The notes under the pieces: generated by a model
Told to the model about the DNA's origin: nothing
The model's database searches: none
Seen by the model: the letters and a program-made list of their open reading frames with translations, nothing else
In this document: piece by piece, positions 34,216-43,505 of the stretch
Layout of the letters: each line of letters opens with the position of its first letter
Position numbering within the stretch: the stretch's first letter is position 1
Position numbers and translations under genes: made by a program
Assembly (NCBI GenBank): GCA_041393495.1
Contig: JAWKKA010000018.1
Span: forward strand, 1-51,080
Origin: RHKX01 sp041393495
GTDB taxonomy: Bacteria > Actinomycetota > Thermoleophilia > Solirubrobacterales > 70-9
Length of the DNA: 51,080 nt
Direction: 5' to 3'

Positions 34216-34345
34216 CCGGGGCCCCCTCCCTCCGACGAACGTCGAGGCTTTCGCCAATGGACTTGACATGACACGTCGGTCGCGGGAAGGTCTAGCCAGT
34301 CGAACGAGGCTCCGGATCGACCGGGGCCGGGAGGAGAGTCAACCG

Positions 34346-34936
34346 ATGAAGAACCTCGGGAAGGGGCCATCGCCCGCACTGCTCGTCGCCGTGATCGCGA
34401 TGGCGTTCGCGCTGGTCGGGACCGCAGTCGCGGCCAACGACGGGGCGATCTACCCGAAGCTGACCAAGTCGAAGGTCAAGAAGATCGCCAAGAAGCAGGC
34501 GAACAAGCAGCTCAAGGCGAACGTGAACGGCTCGCACGTCAACCTCGCCGATGAGGCGACCGACGCCGACAACCTCGGCGGGAACCCGCCCGGCTACTAC
34601 CAGAAGAAGGGCCTGGCGCCGTTCACCGCGGCGACTCTCCTCAACAACTGGACCCGGTTCGGCAACGACTGGTCGCAGCCCGGGTACTGGGTCGACGAGG
34701 ACGGCGTGGTCAACCTCCAGGGCGCCCTCAGCGGCGGCACCCAGCCGCCGGCCTTCTCGCTGCCGGCCGGAGTCCGGCCAGCGACGTGGCGGAGCTACGT
34801 GATCCGCTGCTCCGGCGGGCCCGGGCAGGTCGAGATCAGCCCGACCACCGGCAACGTCTCGATCTACAACTACGGGGGGTCGACCTGCGCGACCTACGCG
34901 TTCCTGGACGGGATCACGTTCCGGCCCGACAACTGA
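34346..34936 (+). CDS. Secreted protein with Lys-rich N-terminal segment
   Basis: 196 residues from ATG 34346, with GGAGGAGAG 7 bases upstream. Signal peptide (LLVAVIAMAFALVGTAVAA, cleavage after AVA/ANDG). The mature N-terminus has a basic helix SKVKKIAKKQANKQ, a feature I associate with Solirubrobacterales exported proteins, then NVNGSHVNLADEATDADNLGG and a beta-rich C-terminal domain with two Cys likely disulfide-bonded. Function unknown. A TTGACA hexamer at 34263 lacks a good -10 partner. It sits 4 bases before a lipoprotein gene. Confidence 0.75.
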   Translation: MKNLGKGPSPALLVAVIAMAFALVGTAVAANDGAIYPKLTKSKVKKIAKKQANKQLKANVNGSHVNLADEATDADNLGGNPPGYYQKKGLAPFTAATLLNNWTRFGNDWSQPGYWVDEDGVVNLQGALSGGTQPPAFSLPAGVRPATWRSYVIRCSGGPGQVEISPTTGNVSIYNYGGSTCATYAFLDGITFRPDN

Positions 34937-34940
34937 TCGG

Positions 34941-35375
34941 ATGAAGCGGACGGCCACTGCCGCGGCGGTGGCCGCGCTGGTCCTCCTCGCCGGGGCCTGC
35001 GGCTCCGGCGGGGAGGATCCGGCGAGCTCGCCTGCCACCGCCACCACCGTCCCGGCCGGGACCATCGCCACCGCCCCGGACCCTGCCGGAGGCGGCATCG
35101 AAGCCCCGGGCCCTGCCGGAGGCGGCGGCGAGGCCGGCGCCGACGGGAGCTCCGGCGATCGCAGCCGCGACCGCTCCGAGAAGCCGGGCCGACGCGGCTC
35201 GGGGAACGGCGGCGGCCCGGCGGCCGACGACGGGTCCGCCGCGAGCGGGCAAGCGTCGACGAGCGGTGGCGGCAGCCTCGATGTATCGGGGTCGGCGGCC
35301 GAGCAGGAGGCCGGCCCGGTCAGCGGCAGCGACCCCGGCGGCCGCTCCGAGGCCGAGCAGCAATCGGACGGCTGA
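34941..35375 (+). CDS. Low-complexity lipoprotein
   Basis: 144 residues. The lipobox VLLAGAC gives a lipidated Cys at ~20; the rest is almost entirely Gly, Ser, Ala, Pro, Glu and Asp (for example APDPAGGGIEAPGPAGGGGE), so it is predicted disordered. It starts 4 bases after the secreted protein and probably shares its mRNA. Composition alone makes the reading frame plausible; no family is recognised. Confidence 0.55.
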   Translation: MKRTATAAAVAALVLLAGACGSGGEDPASSPATATTVPAGTIATAPDPAGGGIEAPGPAGGGGEAGADGSSGDRSRDRSEKPGRRGSGNGGGPAADDGSAASGQASTSGGGSLDVSGSAAEQEAGPVSGSDPGGRSEAEQQSDG

Positions 35376-35418
35376 TCGAGCCGCGTGCGCTGGTCGCGTC
35401 GCTGGGCGGCTCGCCGAA

Positions 35419-35455
35419 CGACGAATAGCTACCAAGAATTGTGAGTTGTTCGTCG
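35419..35455 (+). repeat. 37-bp imperfect palindrome, family A copy 1
   Basis: CGACGAA ... TTCGTCG outer arms enclose CTACCAA and TTGTGA; an inner stem forms around GTG. It lies in an AT-richer island between two convergent genes (lipoprotein and dxs). The inverted copy at 44813-44849 has the same length and about 30 of 37 identical bases. Confidence 0.7.
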
Positions 35456-35540
35456 CTCGGCCGGGGCCTCACCCGAGCCGGCGCTCCCCGCTACCTGACC
35501 GGGGCCGGGCGACGGCGTGCAGCACGACGCGCGGATGCAG

Positions 35541-37562
35541 CTACCGGACCGCGGGCTGGCCGAGCGCCGCAAGCACCCGCTCGGCAACGGCCTCGCCGGT
35601 CAGGCCGACCTCGGCGCGAAGCAGCGCCGGCGTTCCGTGGGTGACGTAGCGGTCGGGGAGCCCGAACCGGACCACGCGGGCCCGATCGGCGCCGTGGGCG
35701 TCCTCGAGGTGCTCGAGCACCGCGGCGCCGAAGCCGCCCGCCAGCACGTTCTCCTCGATCGTCGCGACGATCTCGTGGTCGGCGGCGAGCCGGTCGACGA
35801 GGCCGGCGTCGAGGGGCTTGGCGAAGCGGGCGTCGGCGACGGTCGGATGGAGGCCGTGGCCGGCGAGCACCGCGGCCGCGTCGTTTGCGACCTGCACGCC
35901 CCAGCCGTAGCCGAGCAGCGCCACCCGCTCGCCCTCCTGCAGCACCTCGCCCGTGCCGATCTCGATCGCGCGCGGCGGCTCCGGCAGCGGCACGCCTTCG
36001 GCCGTGCCGCGCGGATAGCGGAAGGCGATCGGCCCGTCGTCGTAGGCGAGGGCCGTGCGAAGCATGTTGACCAGCATCGCCTCGTCGCGGGGGGCCATCA
36101 GGACGACGTTCGGCAGCGGCCGGAAGTAGGAGACGTCGAAGGCCCCGTGATGGGTCGGGCCGTCGTCGCCGACGAGCCCGGCGCGGTCCATCGCGAAGAC
36201 GACGTTGAGCTCCTGCAGGCAGACGTCGTGGACGATCTGGTCGAAAGCGCGCTGCAGGAAGGTCGAGTAGATCGCGCAAACCGGCTTGCCGCCCTGGAGC
36301 GCGAGGCCGGAGGCGAACAGGACCGCCTCCTGCTCGGCGATGCCGACGTCGATGTACTGCTCGGGGACCTCGCGGGCGAGCACATCGAGGCCGGTCCCCC
36401 CCGCCATCGCCGCGGTGATGCCGATCACCCGGCGGTCGCTCTTCGCCTCGGCGACGAGCGCGTCGGCGAACACCGCCGTGTAGGCGGGCGGCGCCGGCTT
36501 CGGCGCCGCGGTCTCGAGCTTCTCGGGCGCGATCGAGGCCGGCGCGTCGGACTCGGTGACGGGGACGAGCTTCGGCGTCGGCGCCGCCTCGGCGGGCGCC
36601 CGGTCGACGATCGAGCCGGGCTTCGCCGCGTGCCATTTCTCCATCCCCTCGAGGCCGCCGTCCTCGGCCGCCGCGAACCCGCGCCCCTTGACCGTGTGGA
36701 TGTGGACCACGACCGGGCGATCGGCGTCGAACGCCTGGCGGAGCGCCCAGCGCAGGTCGGCGACGTCGTGACCGTCGATCACGCCCATGTAGGCGATCCC
36801 GAGCTCCTCGAAGAGCAGGCCGGGCGCCCAGTAGGCCTTGATCGCCGACTTGATCTCGGGGCCGAGCCGCTCGATCCGCCGGCCGAGCCCGAGCGGCAGC
36901 CGCGAGAGCCGCTCCTCGACGTCCTCGCGGGCGTGGAAGAGGCGCGGGTTGAGCCGGAAGCGGTTGAAGTAGTGCGAGAGGGCGCCGACGTTCGGCGAGA
37001 TCGACATGCCGTTGTCGTTGAGGACGATCACGATCGGCGTCTCGAGGCCGCCCGCCTGGTGCAGCGCCTCGTAGGCGACGCCGCCGGTCAGCGCTCCGTC
37101 GCCGATCACCGCGACGACCCGGCCGTCGGGGCCGATCCCGCGCCGCATCGCCTCCTTGAGGCCGACCGCGTAGCCGATCGAGGTCGACGCGTGGCCGGCG
37201 CCCATGATGTCGTGCGGGGACTCGGGGATCGAGCAGAACGGCGCCAGCCCGCCGTACTGGCGGATCGTCGCGAGCCGGTCCTTGCGCCCGGTGAGGATCT
37301 TGTGCGGGTAGGCCTGGTGGCCGACGTCCCAGAGGATCTTGTCCCGCGGCGAGTCCATCAGGCTGTGCAAGGCGACCGCGAGCTCGCAGGTCCCGAGGTT
37401 GGCGCCGAAGTGGCCGCCGATCTCGCCGATCGTGTCGATGATCAGCTCGCGCGTCTCCTGGGCGACCTCCTGGAGCTGGTCGTCGTCGAGTCGGTGCAGG
37501 TCGGCCGGCCCCTCGATCGTGTCGAGGAGCCGCGGACTGTCGGTGCGGTCGCTGTCGCTCAT
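35541..37562 (-). CDS. dxs: 1-deoxy-D-xylulose-5-phosphate synthase
   Basis: 673 residues. First step of the MEP isoprenoid pathway: pyruvate plus glyceraldehyde-3-phosphate to DXP, with ThDP. GDGALTGGVAYEALH and ND.GMSI form the ThDP site; DVGIAEQEAVLFASG and DRAGLVGDDGPTHHG are transketolase-family landmarks. A linker rich in Ala/Pro (~305-345) joins the domains. Its ATG follows a ~200-base gap from ispA; both supply polyprenyl chains. Confidence 0.96.
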   Translation of the reverse strand: MSDSDRTDSPRLLDTIEGPADLHRLDDDQLQEVAQETRELIIDTIGEIGGHFGANLGTCELAVALHSLMDSPRDKILWDVGHQAYPHKILTGRKDRLATIRQYGGLAPFCSIPESPHDIMGAGHASTSIGYAVGLKEAMRRGIGPDGRVVAVIGDGALTGGVAYEALHQAGGLETPIVIVLNDNGMSISPNVGALSHYFNRFRLNPRLFHAREDVEERLSRLPLGLGRRIERLGPEIKSAIKAYWAPGLLFEELGIAYMGVIDGHDVADLRWALRQAFDADRPVVVHIHTVKGRGFAAAEDGGLEGMEKWHAAKPGSIVDRAPAEAAPTPKLVPVTESDAPASIAPEKLETAAPKPAPPAYTAVFADALVAEAKSDRRVIGITAAMAGGTGLDVLAREVPEQYIDVGIAEQEAVLFASGLALQGGKPVCAIYSTFLQRAFDQIVHDVCLQELNVVFAMDRAGLVGDDGPTHHGAFDVSYFRPLPNVVLMAPRDEAMLVNMLRTALAYDDGPIAFRYPRGTAEGVPLPEPPRAIEIGTGEVLQEGERVALLGYGWGVQVANDAAAVLAGHGLHPTVADARFAKPLDAGLVDRLAADHEIVATIEENVLAGGFGAAVLEHLEDAHGADRARVVRFGLPDRYVTHGTPALLRAEVGLTGEAVAERVLAALGQPAVR

Positions 37563-37762
37563 CTGCCCTGGTGAGTGGTGCGGCCCGGCCGCGCCGGGCT
37601 CCCCCGATTGTCACAGGTTGCCCGCCGTCGGTCACGGCCAATCACGGCGTCGTGCAAGCGCCGCGACCCGCGGCCTCGCGCTCGCCAGGTCGTCGGCAGC
37701 CCGGCGCGGGCCCGCTCGGCAGCTTCGGGGAGGCTTGCCCGGCGCTTCGGCGCGGCCTGCGC

Positions 37763-38629
37763 TCAGGAGGTCCGGGTGGCGATGAAGGTGGCGATCCGGC
37801 GCAGGTCCTCGACCTCGCCGCCGGCGTCGTCGAGCGAGCGGGCCGCCTTCTCATACGACTCGGCAGCGAGATCGCGGGCGCGGTCGAGGCCGAACAGGCT
37901 GACGTAGGTGAGCTTGCCGTGGCGCTCGTCGGAGCCGCTCGGCTTGCCGAGCTCGGCCTCGCTCCCGATCACGTCGAGGATGTCGTCGACGATCTGAAAC
38001 AGCAGGCCGAGCTCCGTGGCGAACCGGCGGTAGGGCGCCTCCACCTCCGCCCCGCGCCCGGCGAGCGCCAGCGCCGCGCCGACGCTGACGGCGATCAGCC
38101 GGCCGGTCTTCAGCGAGTGCAGCATCCGCAGCGAATCCGGGTCCCGCCCGCCGCCGATCACGTCGACGTACTGGCCTCCGACCATCCCGTCGACGCCGGT
38201 CGCGGCGGCGATCTCGCGAACGGCGGCGAGCACCCGGGCGGGATCGCCGCGCTGCTGGCAGGCAAGCCGGATCGCCTCGGCGAAGAGCGCGTCCCCGGCG
38301 AGGATCGCGACGTCCTCGCCGTGGGCGACGTGCGCGGTCGGGCGTCCCCGGCGCAGGTCGTCGTCGTCCATCGCCGGCAGGTCGTCGTGGATCAGCGAGT
38401 AGGTGTGGATCAGCTCCAGCGAGCTGGCAACCGGCAACAGGTCGGCCGGCTCGAGCCCGAGCGCCCGCCCGGTCGCCAGGCAGAGCACCGGCCGGATCCG
38501 CTTGCCGCCGGCGAGCAACGAGTAGCGCATCGCCGCCTCGAGCCCCATCGTCTCGGGGCGCGGCGAGTAGGCAAGCCCGTCGAGATGCTCCTCGACGAGC
38601 CGCCGGAGGTCGTCCGGATACTCGCTCAC
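37763..38629 (-). CDS. ispA: Polyprenyl (farnesyl/geranyl-type) diphosphate synthase
   Basis: 288 residues from GTG 38629. It condenses IPP with allylic diphosphates. First Asp-rich motif LIHDDLPAMDDDDLRRG, second QIVDDILD; GGKRIRP and the Lys/Thr of SLKTGRLI are also present. Chain length cannot be set from sequence alone. Starts 4 bases after the xseB-like gene, in the usual nusB-xseB-ispA-dxs order. Confidence 0.93.
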   Translation of the reverse strand: MSEYPDDLRRLVEEHLDGLAYSPRPETMGLEAAMRYSLLAGGKRIRPVLCLATGRALGLEPADLLPVASSLELIHTYSLIHDDLPAMDDDDLRRGRPTAHVAHGEDVAILAGDALFAEAIRLACQQRGDPARVLAAVREIAAATGVDGMVGGQYVDVIGGGRDPDSLRMLHSLKTGRLIAVSVGAALALAGRGAEVEAPYRRFATELGLLFQIVDDILDVIGSEAELGKPSGSDERHGKLTYVSLFGLDRARDLAAESYEKAARSLDDAGGEVEDLRRIATFIATRTS

Positions 38630-38633
38630 CGGC

Positions 38634-38834
38634 TCAGGCGCTCTCGGACCGCTCCGCCGCCGCCCGCGCCGCCTCGGCAGCCGTGGCGCCGGCCTCGGCG
38701 GCGATCCGGGCGGCTTCCTGCGCCAACTCGACGGCGGCGGCATCGCCGGTCCCCGCGTCGGCGAGGGTCGCCGCGATCTCGTGCAGCCGCGTTGCCGCTC
38801 GCCGCAGCTCGTCGATGCTCCCCTCCTGTCTCAC
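38634..38834 (-). CDS. Short helical protein, possibly divergent exonuclease VII small subunit
   Basis: 66 residues, two predicted helices, very Ala/Glu-rich (SIDELRRAATRLHEIAATLA ... AARIAAEAGATAAEA). Place in the nusB-[xseA]-xseB-ispA order and the RLHEI...EAARIA pattern fit XseB, but identity is weak and no xseA is next to it. The ATG overlaps the nusB stop (ATGA). Confidence 0.5.
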   Translation of the reverse strand: MRQEGSIDELRRAATRLHEIAATLADAGTGDAAAVELAQEAARIAAEAGATAAEAARAAAERSESA

Positions 38835-39223
38835 GCCGTCGCCTCCGACCCGGCGCCGACACCCCGCGCCACCGCCGCAAGGACGCCGTTGACGAAGCCG
38901 GGGGCATCGGTGCCGCAGTAGCGGCGGGTCGTCGAGACCGCCTCGTCGATCGAGACCGCCACCGGGATCTCATCGCGATGGAGGATCTCGAACACGGCGA
39001 TCCGCATGATCCCGCGCTCGAGCGGCGCGATCCGCTCGATCGTCCAGCCGCGGGCATTGGCGGCGATCTCGGCGTCGATCGCGGCGAGCTCGGCGTCGGC
39101 CCCCTCGGCGAGCTCGCGCGTGAACGGCTTCGCGCCGGCGAGCAGGTCCGCGAGAGGGCGGCCGGTCACGTCGCGCTGATAGAGCGCGAAGGCGGCGTCG
39201 CGGCGTTGATCGGATCGGCGCAC
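38831..39223 (-). CDS. nusB: Transcription antitermination protein NusB
   Basis: 130 residues, all-helical NusB fold (RDAAFALYQRDVTG; ERGIMRIAVFEILHRDEIPV; INEAVSTTRRY-like segment; FVNGVLAAVARG). Part of the rRNA antitermination complex with NusE. Conserved place downstream of efp. Start ATG 39223. Confidence 0.93.
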   Translation of the reverse strand: MRRSDQRRDAAFALYQRDVTGRPLADLLAGAKPFTRELAEGADAELAAIDAEIAANARGWTIERIAPLERGIMRIAVFEILHRDEIPVAVSIDEAVSTTRRYCGTDAPGFVNGVLAAVARGVGAGSEATA

Positions 39224-39284
39224 GGGCGGGAGGTTACGGGGCGGCGTGGCCGGCGCGCCGGTGCGGCGCCGGCGTTTGCGGTCG

Positions 39285-39301
39285 CCGGGAGATATTCCCG
39301 G
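39285..39301. promoter_or_regulatory. Small dyad between nusB and efp
   Basis: CCGGGA-GATAT-TCCCGG, a 6-base perfect dyad around an AT-rich centre, in the 123-base efp-nusB gap. It could be a weak hairpin or an operator; nothing else supports it. Confidence 0.2.
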
Positions 39302-39346
39302 TTCGGTGCCTGGCGCCGGACCGCCGCCGCGAACGGGCCGAAGGCG

Positions 39347-39907
39347 CTATGCCCGCGAGACGTACTCGCCCGAGCGGGTGTCGACGCGCACCGTCTCGCC
39401 CTCCTCGATGAAGAGGGGGACGTCGATGGTGACGCCGGTCTCGAGCGTCGCCGGCTTCGAGCCGCCGCCCGAGGCGGTGTCGCCCTTGAGGCCGGGCTGG
39501 GTCTCGGCGACGGCCAGGTCCACGGCGCTCGGGATCTGGACGCCGGCCGGGCGCTCGTCGACGAAGAGGATCTCGACCTCGTCGTTGGGGCGGACCCAGC
39601 GCATCGCGCCCGGATCGAGGTCGGACGGGAGCTCGAGCTGCTCGTAGCTCTGGTTGTCCATGAAGACCTGGGCGTCGCCGGAGTCGTAGAGGTACTGCAT
39701 CCGCCGGGTCTCGGTCCGGACCGGGCGGAACTTCTCCCCCGCCCGGAACGTCTTGTCGATCACCGAGCCGTCGTCGACCCGGCGCAGCTTGGTCCGCACG
39801 AATGCGCCGCCCTTGCCGGGCTTGACGTGCTGAAACTCCATGATCCGGAAGATCTTCCCCTCGACCTCGATGTGGGTCCCGTTCTTGAACTGATTCGTGG
39901 AGATCAC
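39347..39907 (-). CDS. efp: Elongation factor P
   Basis: 186 residues. It rescues ribosomes stalled at polyproline. Three beta-barrel domains with FQHVKPGKGGAFVRTKLR; the Lys at ~33 in KPGKGG is the site modified in other bacteria. C-terminal VPLFIEEGETVRVDTRSGEY is the domain III signature. Next to nusB in the expected order. Confidence 0.97.
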   Translation of the reverse strand: MISTNQFKNGTHIEVEGKIFRIMEFQHVKPGKGGAFVRTKLRRVDDGSVIDKTFRAGEKFRPVRTETRRMQYLYDSGDAQVFMDNQSYEQLELPSDLDPGAMRWVRPNDEVEILFVDERPAGVQIPSAVDLAVAETQPGLKGDTASGGGSKPATLETGVTIDVPLFIEEGETVRVDTRSGEYVSRA

Positions 39908-39976
39908 GGCGGGCAGAGTAGCGGCCGGCCGACGAGAGCTTCCGGTGGCTCGACCTCAGCCACCGGTGGCGGGACC

Positions 39977-41599
39977 TCAGGCCGGCGATCCCGCGTCCGC
40001 AGGAGCGGACGGGCCCGCGTTCGCCGCCGGGCCCGCGGTCGCGTAGCCGGCCATCAGCTCGCGCTCGCGCTCGTGGCGGGGGTAGAAGCGGAAGACGACG
40101 AAGGCGCCGATCAGGATCGCGACGAGGCCGGCCACGTAGGCCCAATCGTCGCCCTGCAGGAACGCCTCGCGGGCCCCGGCGATGATCTGGTCCTTGTACT
40201 GCGGGTACTGCTCGGCGAGGTTGGCGGCGCTCGAGAACGACTTCTGGAGCTCCGACTGGGTCGCGTCGGTGACCTTGTCGGCGTGCGGCGCGGAGGCGAT
40301 CTGGCTCGAGACCGATGCCGCGTAGCCGGCGGTCAGGACGGCCCCGAGGATCGACTGCATGATCGCCCCGCCGAGGTCGCGCTGAAGATCGGCGGTCGCC
40401 GATGCCATCCCGGCCCGATCGACCGGGACCGATCCGGTCAGCGAGTGCGAGGCCGGCGTGCCGGCGAAGCCGATCCCGATCCCGACGAACCCGTAGGCGA
40501 GGCCGATGTGCCAGTAGGGGCTCGACTCGTCCCAGAGCAGCAGCATCGTCAGAAAGCCGGCGAGGATGAACACGTAGCCGACGAGCAGCGTGAACCGCGC
40601 TCCCCGCGCCTCGACGAGCGTCGCCGAGCGCGGCGCGATCACGACCATCAGCGCCGCCGCCGGCAGGATCGAGACGCCGGCCTCGAAGGTCGAGTACTCG
40701 AGCACGTTCTGGAGGAACTGCTGGCCGATGAACGCAGCCGCCATCAGCGAGCCGAAGACGATCACCCCGGCGACGGCTGCGACCCAGAACGTCGGCCGCG
40801 CCGCGACGTGGAGGTCATAGAGCGGGTTGCCGACGCGGCGCTGGCGGATCACGAAGCCGACCACCGCGGCGAGGGCCACGGCCAGCAGCCCGATCACCAG
40901 CGTCCCCTCGCCCGGCACGGCGGCGAAGTTGATCCCGAGCACGAGCGCGGCGACCATCAGGATCGAGAGCATTCCGCCGAGGTTGTCGACGGGATCCGTC
41001 GTCTCGTTCACGTGCGCCGGGATCAGGCGCAGCGCCGCGATCAGCGCGACGACCGCCAGCGGCAGCGTGATGAGGAAGCAGGAGCCCCAGTCGAAGCCCT
41101 CGAGCAGCGCGCCCGAGACCATCGGACCGAGCGCCGAGAGCGCGCCGCCGATCGCCGACCAGAGCGCGATCGCCTTGGTCCGGGCGGGTCCCGACCAGAG
41201 CGCCGTGATCAGCGCCAGGGTCGTCGGGAAAGCCATCCCGGCGGCGAGGCCACCGATCACGCGGGCGGCGAACAGCACCTCGACCGAGGGCGCGAGGCCG
41301 GCGAGCAGCGACGCCGGGATCGTGATCGCCATCCCGAGGACCACCATCAGCTTGCGTCCGTGGCGGTCGCCGAGCGCGCCCAGGTAGAGGACCGAGGCGG
41401 CGAGGCCGAGCGAGTAGCCGACGGCGACGAGGTTGAGCTCGGTCTGGCTCGCGTCGAAGGCCTTGCCGATGTCGGGCAGGGCGACGTTGGCGACCGAGAG
41501 GTTCAGGTTGGCGACGGCCGCGACGAGGATCAGGACGGCCAGCACGGCGGTCGCGCGCTGCGGTGTGGAGCCCTCTCGGGTGCTGGCTGCTTCAGGCAT
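39977..41599 (-). CDS. MFS transporter, DHA2 (14-TM drug:H+ antiporter) family
   Basis: 540 residues, about 14 membrane helices. GALGDRHGRKLMVVLGM is the MFS loop 2-3 signature; ARVIGGLAAGMAFPTTLALI and the DHA2-type loop with LGPMVSGALLEG are present. A soluble segment (~455-495) lies between the last helices. The ATG at 41599 has GAGG 8 bases upstream; a TTG at 41620 is less likely. Exports an unknown compound. It is part of a block that separates efp from pepP. Confidence 0.9.
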   Translation of the reverse strand: MPEAASTREGSTPQRATAVLAVLILVAAVANLNLSVANVALPDIGKAFDASQTELNLVAVGYSLGLAASVLYLGALGDRHGRKLMVVLGMAITIPASLLAGLAPSVEVLFAARVIGGLAAGMAFPTTLALITALWSGPARTKAIALWSAIGGALSALGPMVSGALLEGFDWGSCFLITLPLAVVALIAALRLIPAHVNETTDPVDNLGGMLSILMVAALVLGINFAAVPGEGTLVIGLLAVALAAVVGFVIRQRRVGNPLYDLHVAARPTFWVAAVAGVIVFGSLMAAAFIGQQFLQNVLEYSTFEAGVSILPAAALMVVIAPRSATLVEARGARFTLLVGYVFILAGFLTMLLLWDESSPYWHIGLAYGFVGIGIGFAGTPASHSLTGSVPVDRAGMASATADLQRDLGGAIMQSILGAVLTAGYAASVSSQIASAPHADKVTDATQSELQKSFSSAANLAEQYPQYKDQIIAGAREAFLQGDDWAYVAGLVAILIGAFVVFRFYPRHERERELMAGYATAGPAANAGPSAPADAGSPA

Positions 41600-41682
41600 T
41601 CGAACGACCTCGGTCGGCAACCCTATCCGCGCGCGGGGCGCCGGCCGTCACCCCGGCGATGTGAAAGCGCGACCGGCGGCGA

Positions 41683-42540
41683 TCAGCCGATCCCGGGCGG
41701 GTCGACCTCGTCGACGTAGAGATCGACCGCCGGATCGGCGCCGGGCGCCGCCGCGTACCGCTCGAAGTCGCTGACGCCCGCGGCGGCGAGAACGTCCTCG
41801 GCGAGGAAGAAGTTCCCGGTGCACTCGCGGCTCGGGCGGGTCAGGATCGCGTGGGCGGCGTCGGCGACGAGCTCCGGCTTCCGCGACCGCGCCATCGCGG
41901 CCTCGCCGCCGAGCAGGTTCCGGACCGCCGCCGTCGCGATGATCGTCCGCGGCCACAGCGAGTTGAAGGCGATCCCGTCGCCCGCGAACTCCGCCGCCAT
42001 CCCGAGCGTGCAGAGGCTCATCCCGTACTTGGCGATGGTGTAGGCGACGTGGTCCTTCGCCCAGCGCGGCTCGAGGCTGAGCGGCGGCGACAGGGTCAGG
42101 ACGTGCGGGTTCGCGGCCCGCCGCAGGTGCGGCACGCACAGCTTCGAGAGGACGAACGCGCCGCGCGCGTTGATGTCCTGCATCAGGTCGTAGCGCTTCA
42201 TCTCGATCTGTTCGGTGCCGACGAGGTTGATCGCGCTCGCGTTGTTGACGCAGACGTCGATGCCGCCGAAGCGCTCGACCGTTTCCGCCACCGCCTCCGC
42301 GACGCGACCCTCGTCGCGGATGTCGCCGACGATCGCAAGCGCCTCGCCGCCGGCGTCGGCGATCGCGGCCGCCGCGGTGTGGATCGTCCCCTCGAGCTTC
42401 GGGTGCGGCTGGTCGGTCTTCGCGATCAACGCGACGTTGGCGCCGTCGCGGGCGGCGCGGAGCGCGATCGCGAGGCCGATGCCGCGGCTGCCGCCGCTCA
42501 TCAGGATCGTCCTGCCGGCGAGGGTGCGCTGGTCGCTCAT
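41683..42540 (-). CDS. SDR oxidoreductase, HSDL2-like
   Basis: 285 residues. SGGSRGIG (16-23), VNNASAINL (NNAG variant), YTIAKYGMS (Tyr-Lys pair) define an SDR. The HSDL2-like pattern (TDQPHPKLEGTIHTAA, PLSLEPRWAKDHVAYT) suggests lipid or acyl-CoA metabolism, but no substrate is known. 10 bases upstream of it, on the same strand, lies yidC. Confidence 0.87.
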   Translation of the reverse strand: MSDQRTLAGRTILMSGGSRGIGLAIALRAARDGANVALIAKTDQPHPKLEGTIHTAAAAIADAGGEALAIVGDIRDEGRVAEAVAETVERFGGIDVCVNNASAINLVGTEQIEMKRYDLMQDINARGAFVLSKLCVPHLRRAANPHVLTLSPPLSLEPRWAKDHVAYTIAKYGMSLCTLGMAAEFAGDGIAFNSLWPRTIIATAAVRNLLGGEAAMARSRKPELVADAAHAILTRPSRECTGNFFLAEDVLAAAGVSDFERYAAAPGADPAVDLYVDEVDPPGIG

Positions 42541-42550
42541 CGGCGGGACG

Positions 42551-43387
42551 CTATCCGGTCGGAGAACGGCGGCGGCCGCGGCTGCGCTTCTTCTTCTTCG
42601 ATCGCGGGTGGCCGGCCTTCGCCGGCTGCCGCCGCTCCGCCTCGACCTCGGCCCCGAGCGCCGCCTCGAGCTTCGAGCCCTCCCCGGCCTCGAGCACGTC
42701 CTCGGCCTCGCTGATCAGCGCCGGCGTCCCCGCGGGCACGGCCGGCGACAGGCGCCAGAAGGTGATCTGCTGGCCGAGGCTCCACAGGCTCGTCGTGATC
42801 GAGTAGATCGCCAGGCCGGCCGGAAAGCGCATGATCACGGTCGCGAACAGCAGCGGCAGCCCCATCGCGATGCCGCGGTGGCTGCTCTGCAGGGTCCGGG
42901 TCGCGATCGCGCTCGACGCGAGCTGCGAGCAGACGTAGATGAGCAGCATCGCGACGAGCACCGCCCCCTCCGGCTTGGCGGTCAGGTCGGGGACGAACAG
43001 GAACCCGGAGTCCCCGAACATGCCGTTGGTCGCATCCTGGCGCAGCAACATGTACAGCGAGATGAAGATCGGGACCTGCAGGAGCAGCGGCCCGACCGAC
43101 GCGAGCGGGTTGATGCCGTGCTCCCGGTAGTAGGCCGTCATCTCCTGCTGGAGCTTCTGCTTGTCGTCCTTGTGCTGCTCGCGGATTCGCTTCAGCTCCG
43201 GCATGTGCAGCTTCATCTCGCGCTGTGAGCGGAACTGGCGGACGACGAGCGGCAGCGTCAGCATCCGGGTCAGAAGCGTCAGGCCGACGATCGCGAGCCC
43301 CCAGGTCAGCCCGGCGCCGTGGAGGCCCTCGAGGACCCATTCCTCGACGTCGTTGAGCGGCTGGAGGATGTTGGCGAGGACCGGCAC
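42551..43387 (-). CDS. yidC: Membrane protein insertase YidC
   Basis: 278 residues from GTG 43387. Short actinobacterial type without the large periplasmic domain: five membrane helices, the conserved SQREMKLHMPELKRI amphipathic segment, YREHGINPLASVGPLLLQVP, and a Lys/Arg tail (RSKKKKRSRGRRR). It inserts membrane proteins with or without SecYEG. It lies away from the rnpA/oriC region where yidC usually sits, so this may be a second copy. Confidence 0.93.
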   Translation of the reverse strand: MPVLANILQPLNDVEEWVLEGLHGAGLTWGLAIVGLTLLTRMLTLPLVVRQFRSQREMKLHMPELKRIREQHKDDKQKLQQEMTAYYREHGINPLASVGPLLLQVPIFISLYMLLRQDATNGMFGDSGFLFVPDLTAKPEGAVLVAMLLIYVCSQLASSAIATRTLQSSHRGIAMGLPLLFATVIMRFPAGLAIYSITTSLWSLGQQITFWRLSPAVPAGTPALISEAEDVLEAGEGSKLEAALGAEVEAERRQPAKAGHPRSKKKKRSRGRRRSPTG

Positions 43388-43505
43388 GCGGGGCCGGAAA
43401 GCCTAGCGATGCCGACCCGGCGCCCCCCCGGGCGGGCGCGCGTCGCGCAGCCAGCAGGCCGGCCGCCGTTCGCGCCGCCGAACGGCTTCCGCGTAGGATC
43501 GGCGC

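Noticed and set aside
34263..34291. TTGACA promoter for the secreted-protein gene
   Set aside because: A good -35 hexamer but no acceptable -10 at 16-18 bases; not listed as a promoter.
37571..41719. Plus-strand open frame of about 1380 codons
   Set aside because: Runs antisense across ispA, nusB, efp and the MFS gene, all recognisable families; low-complexity composition.
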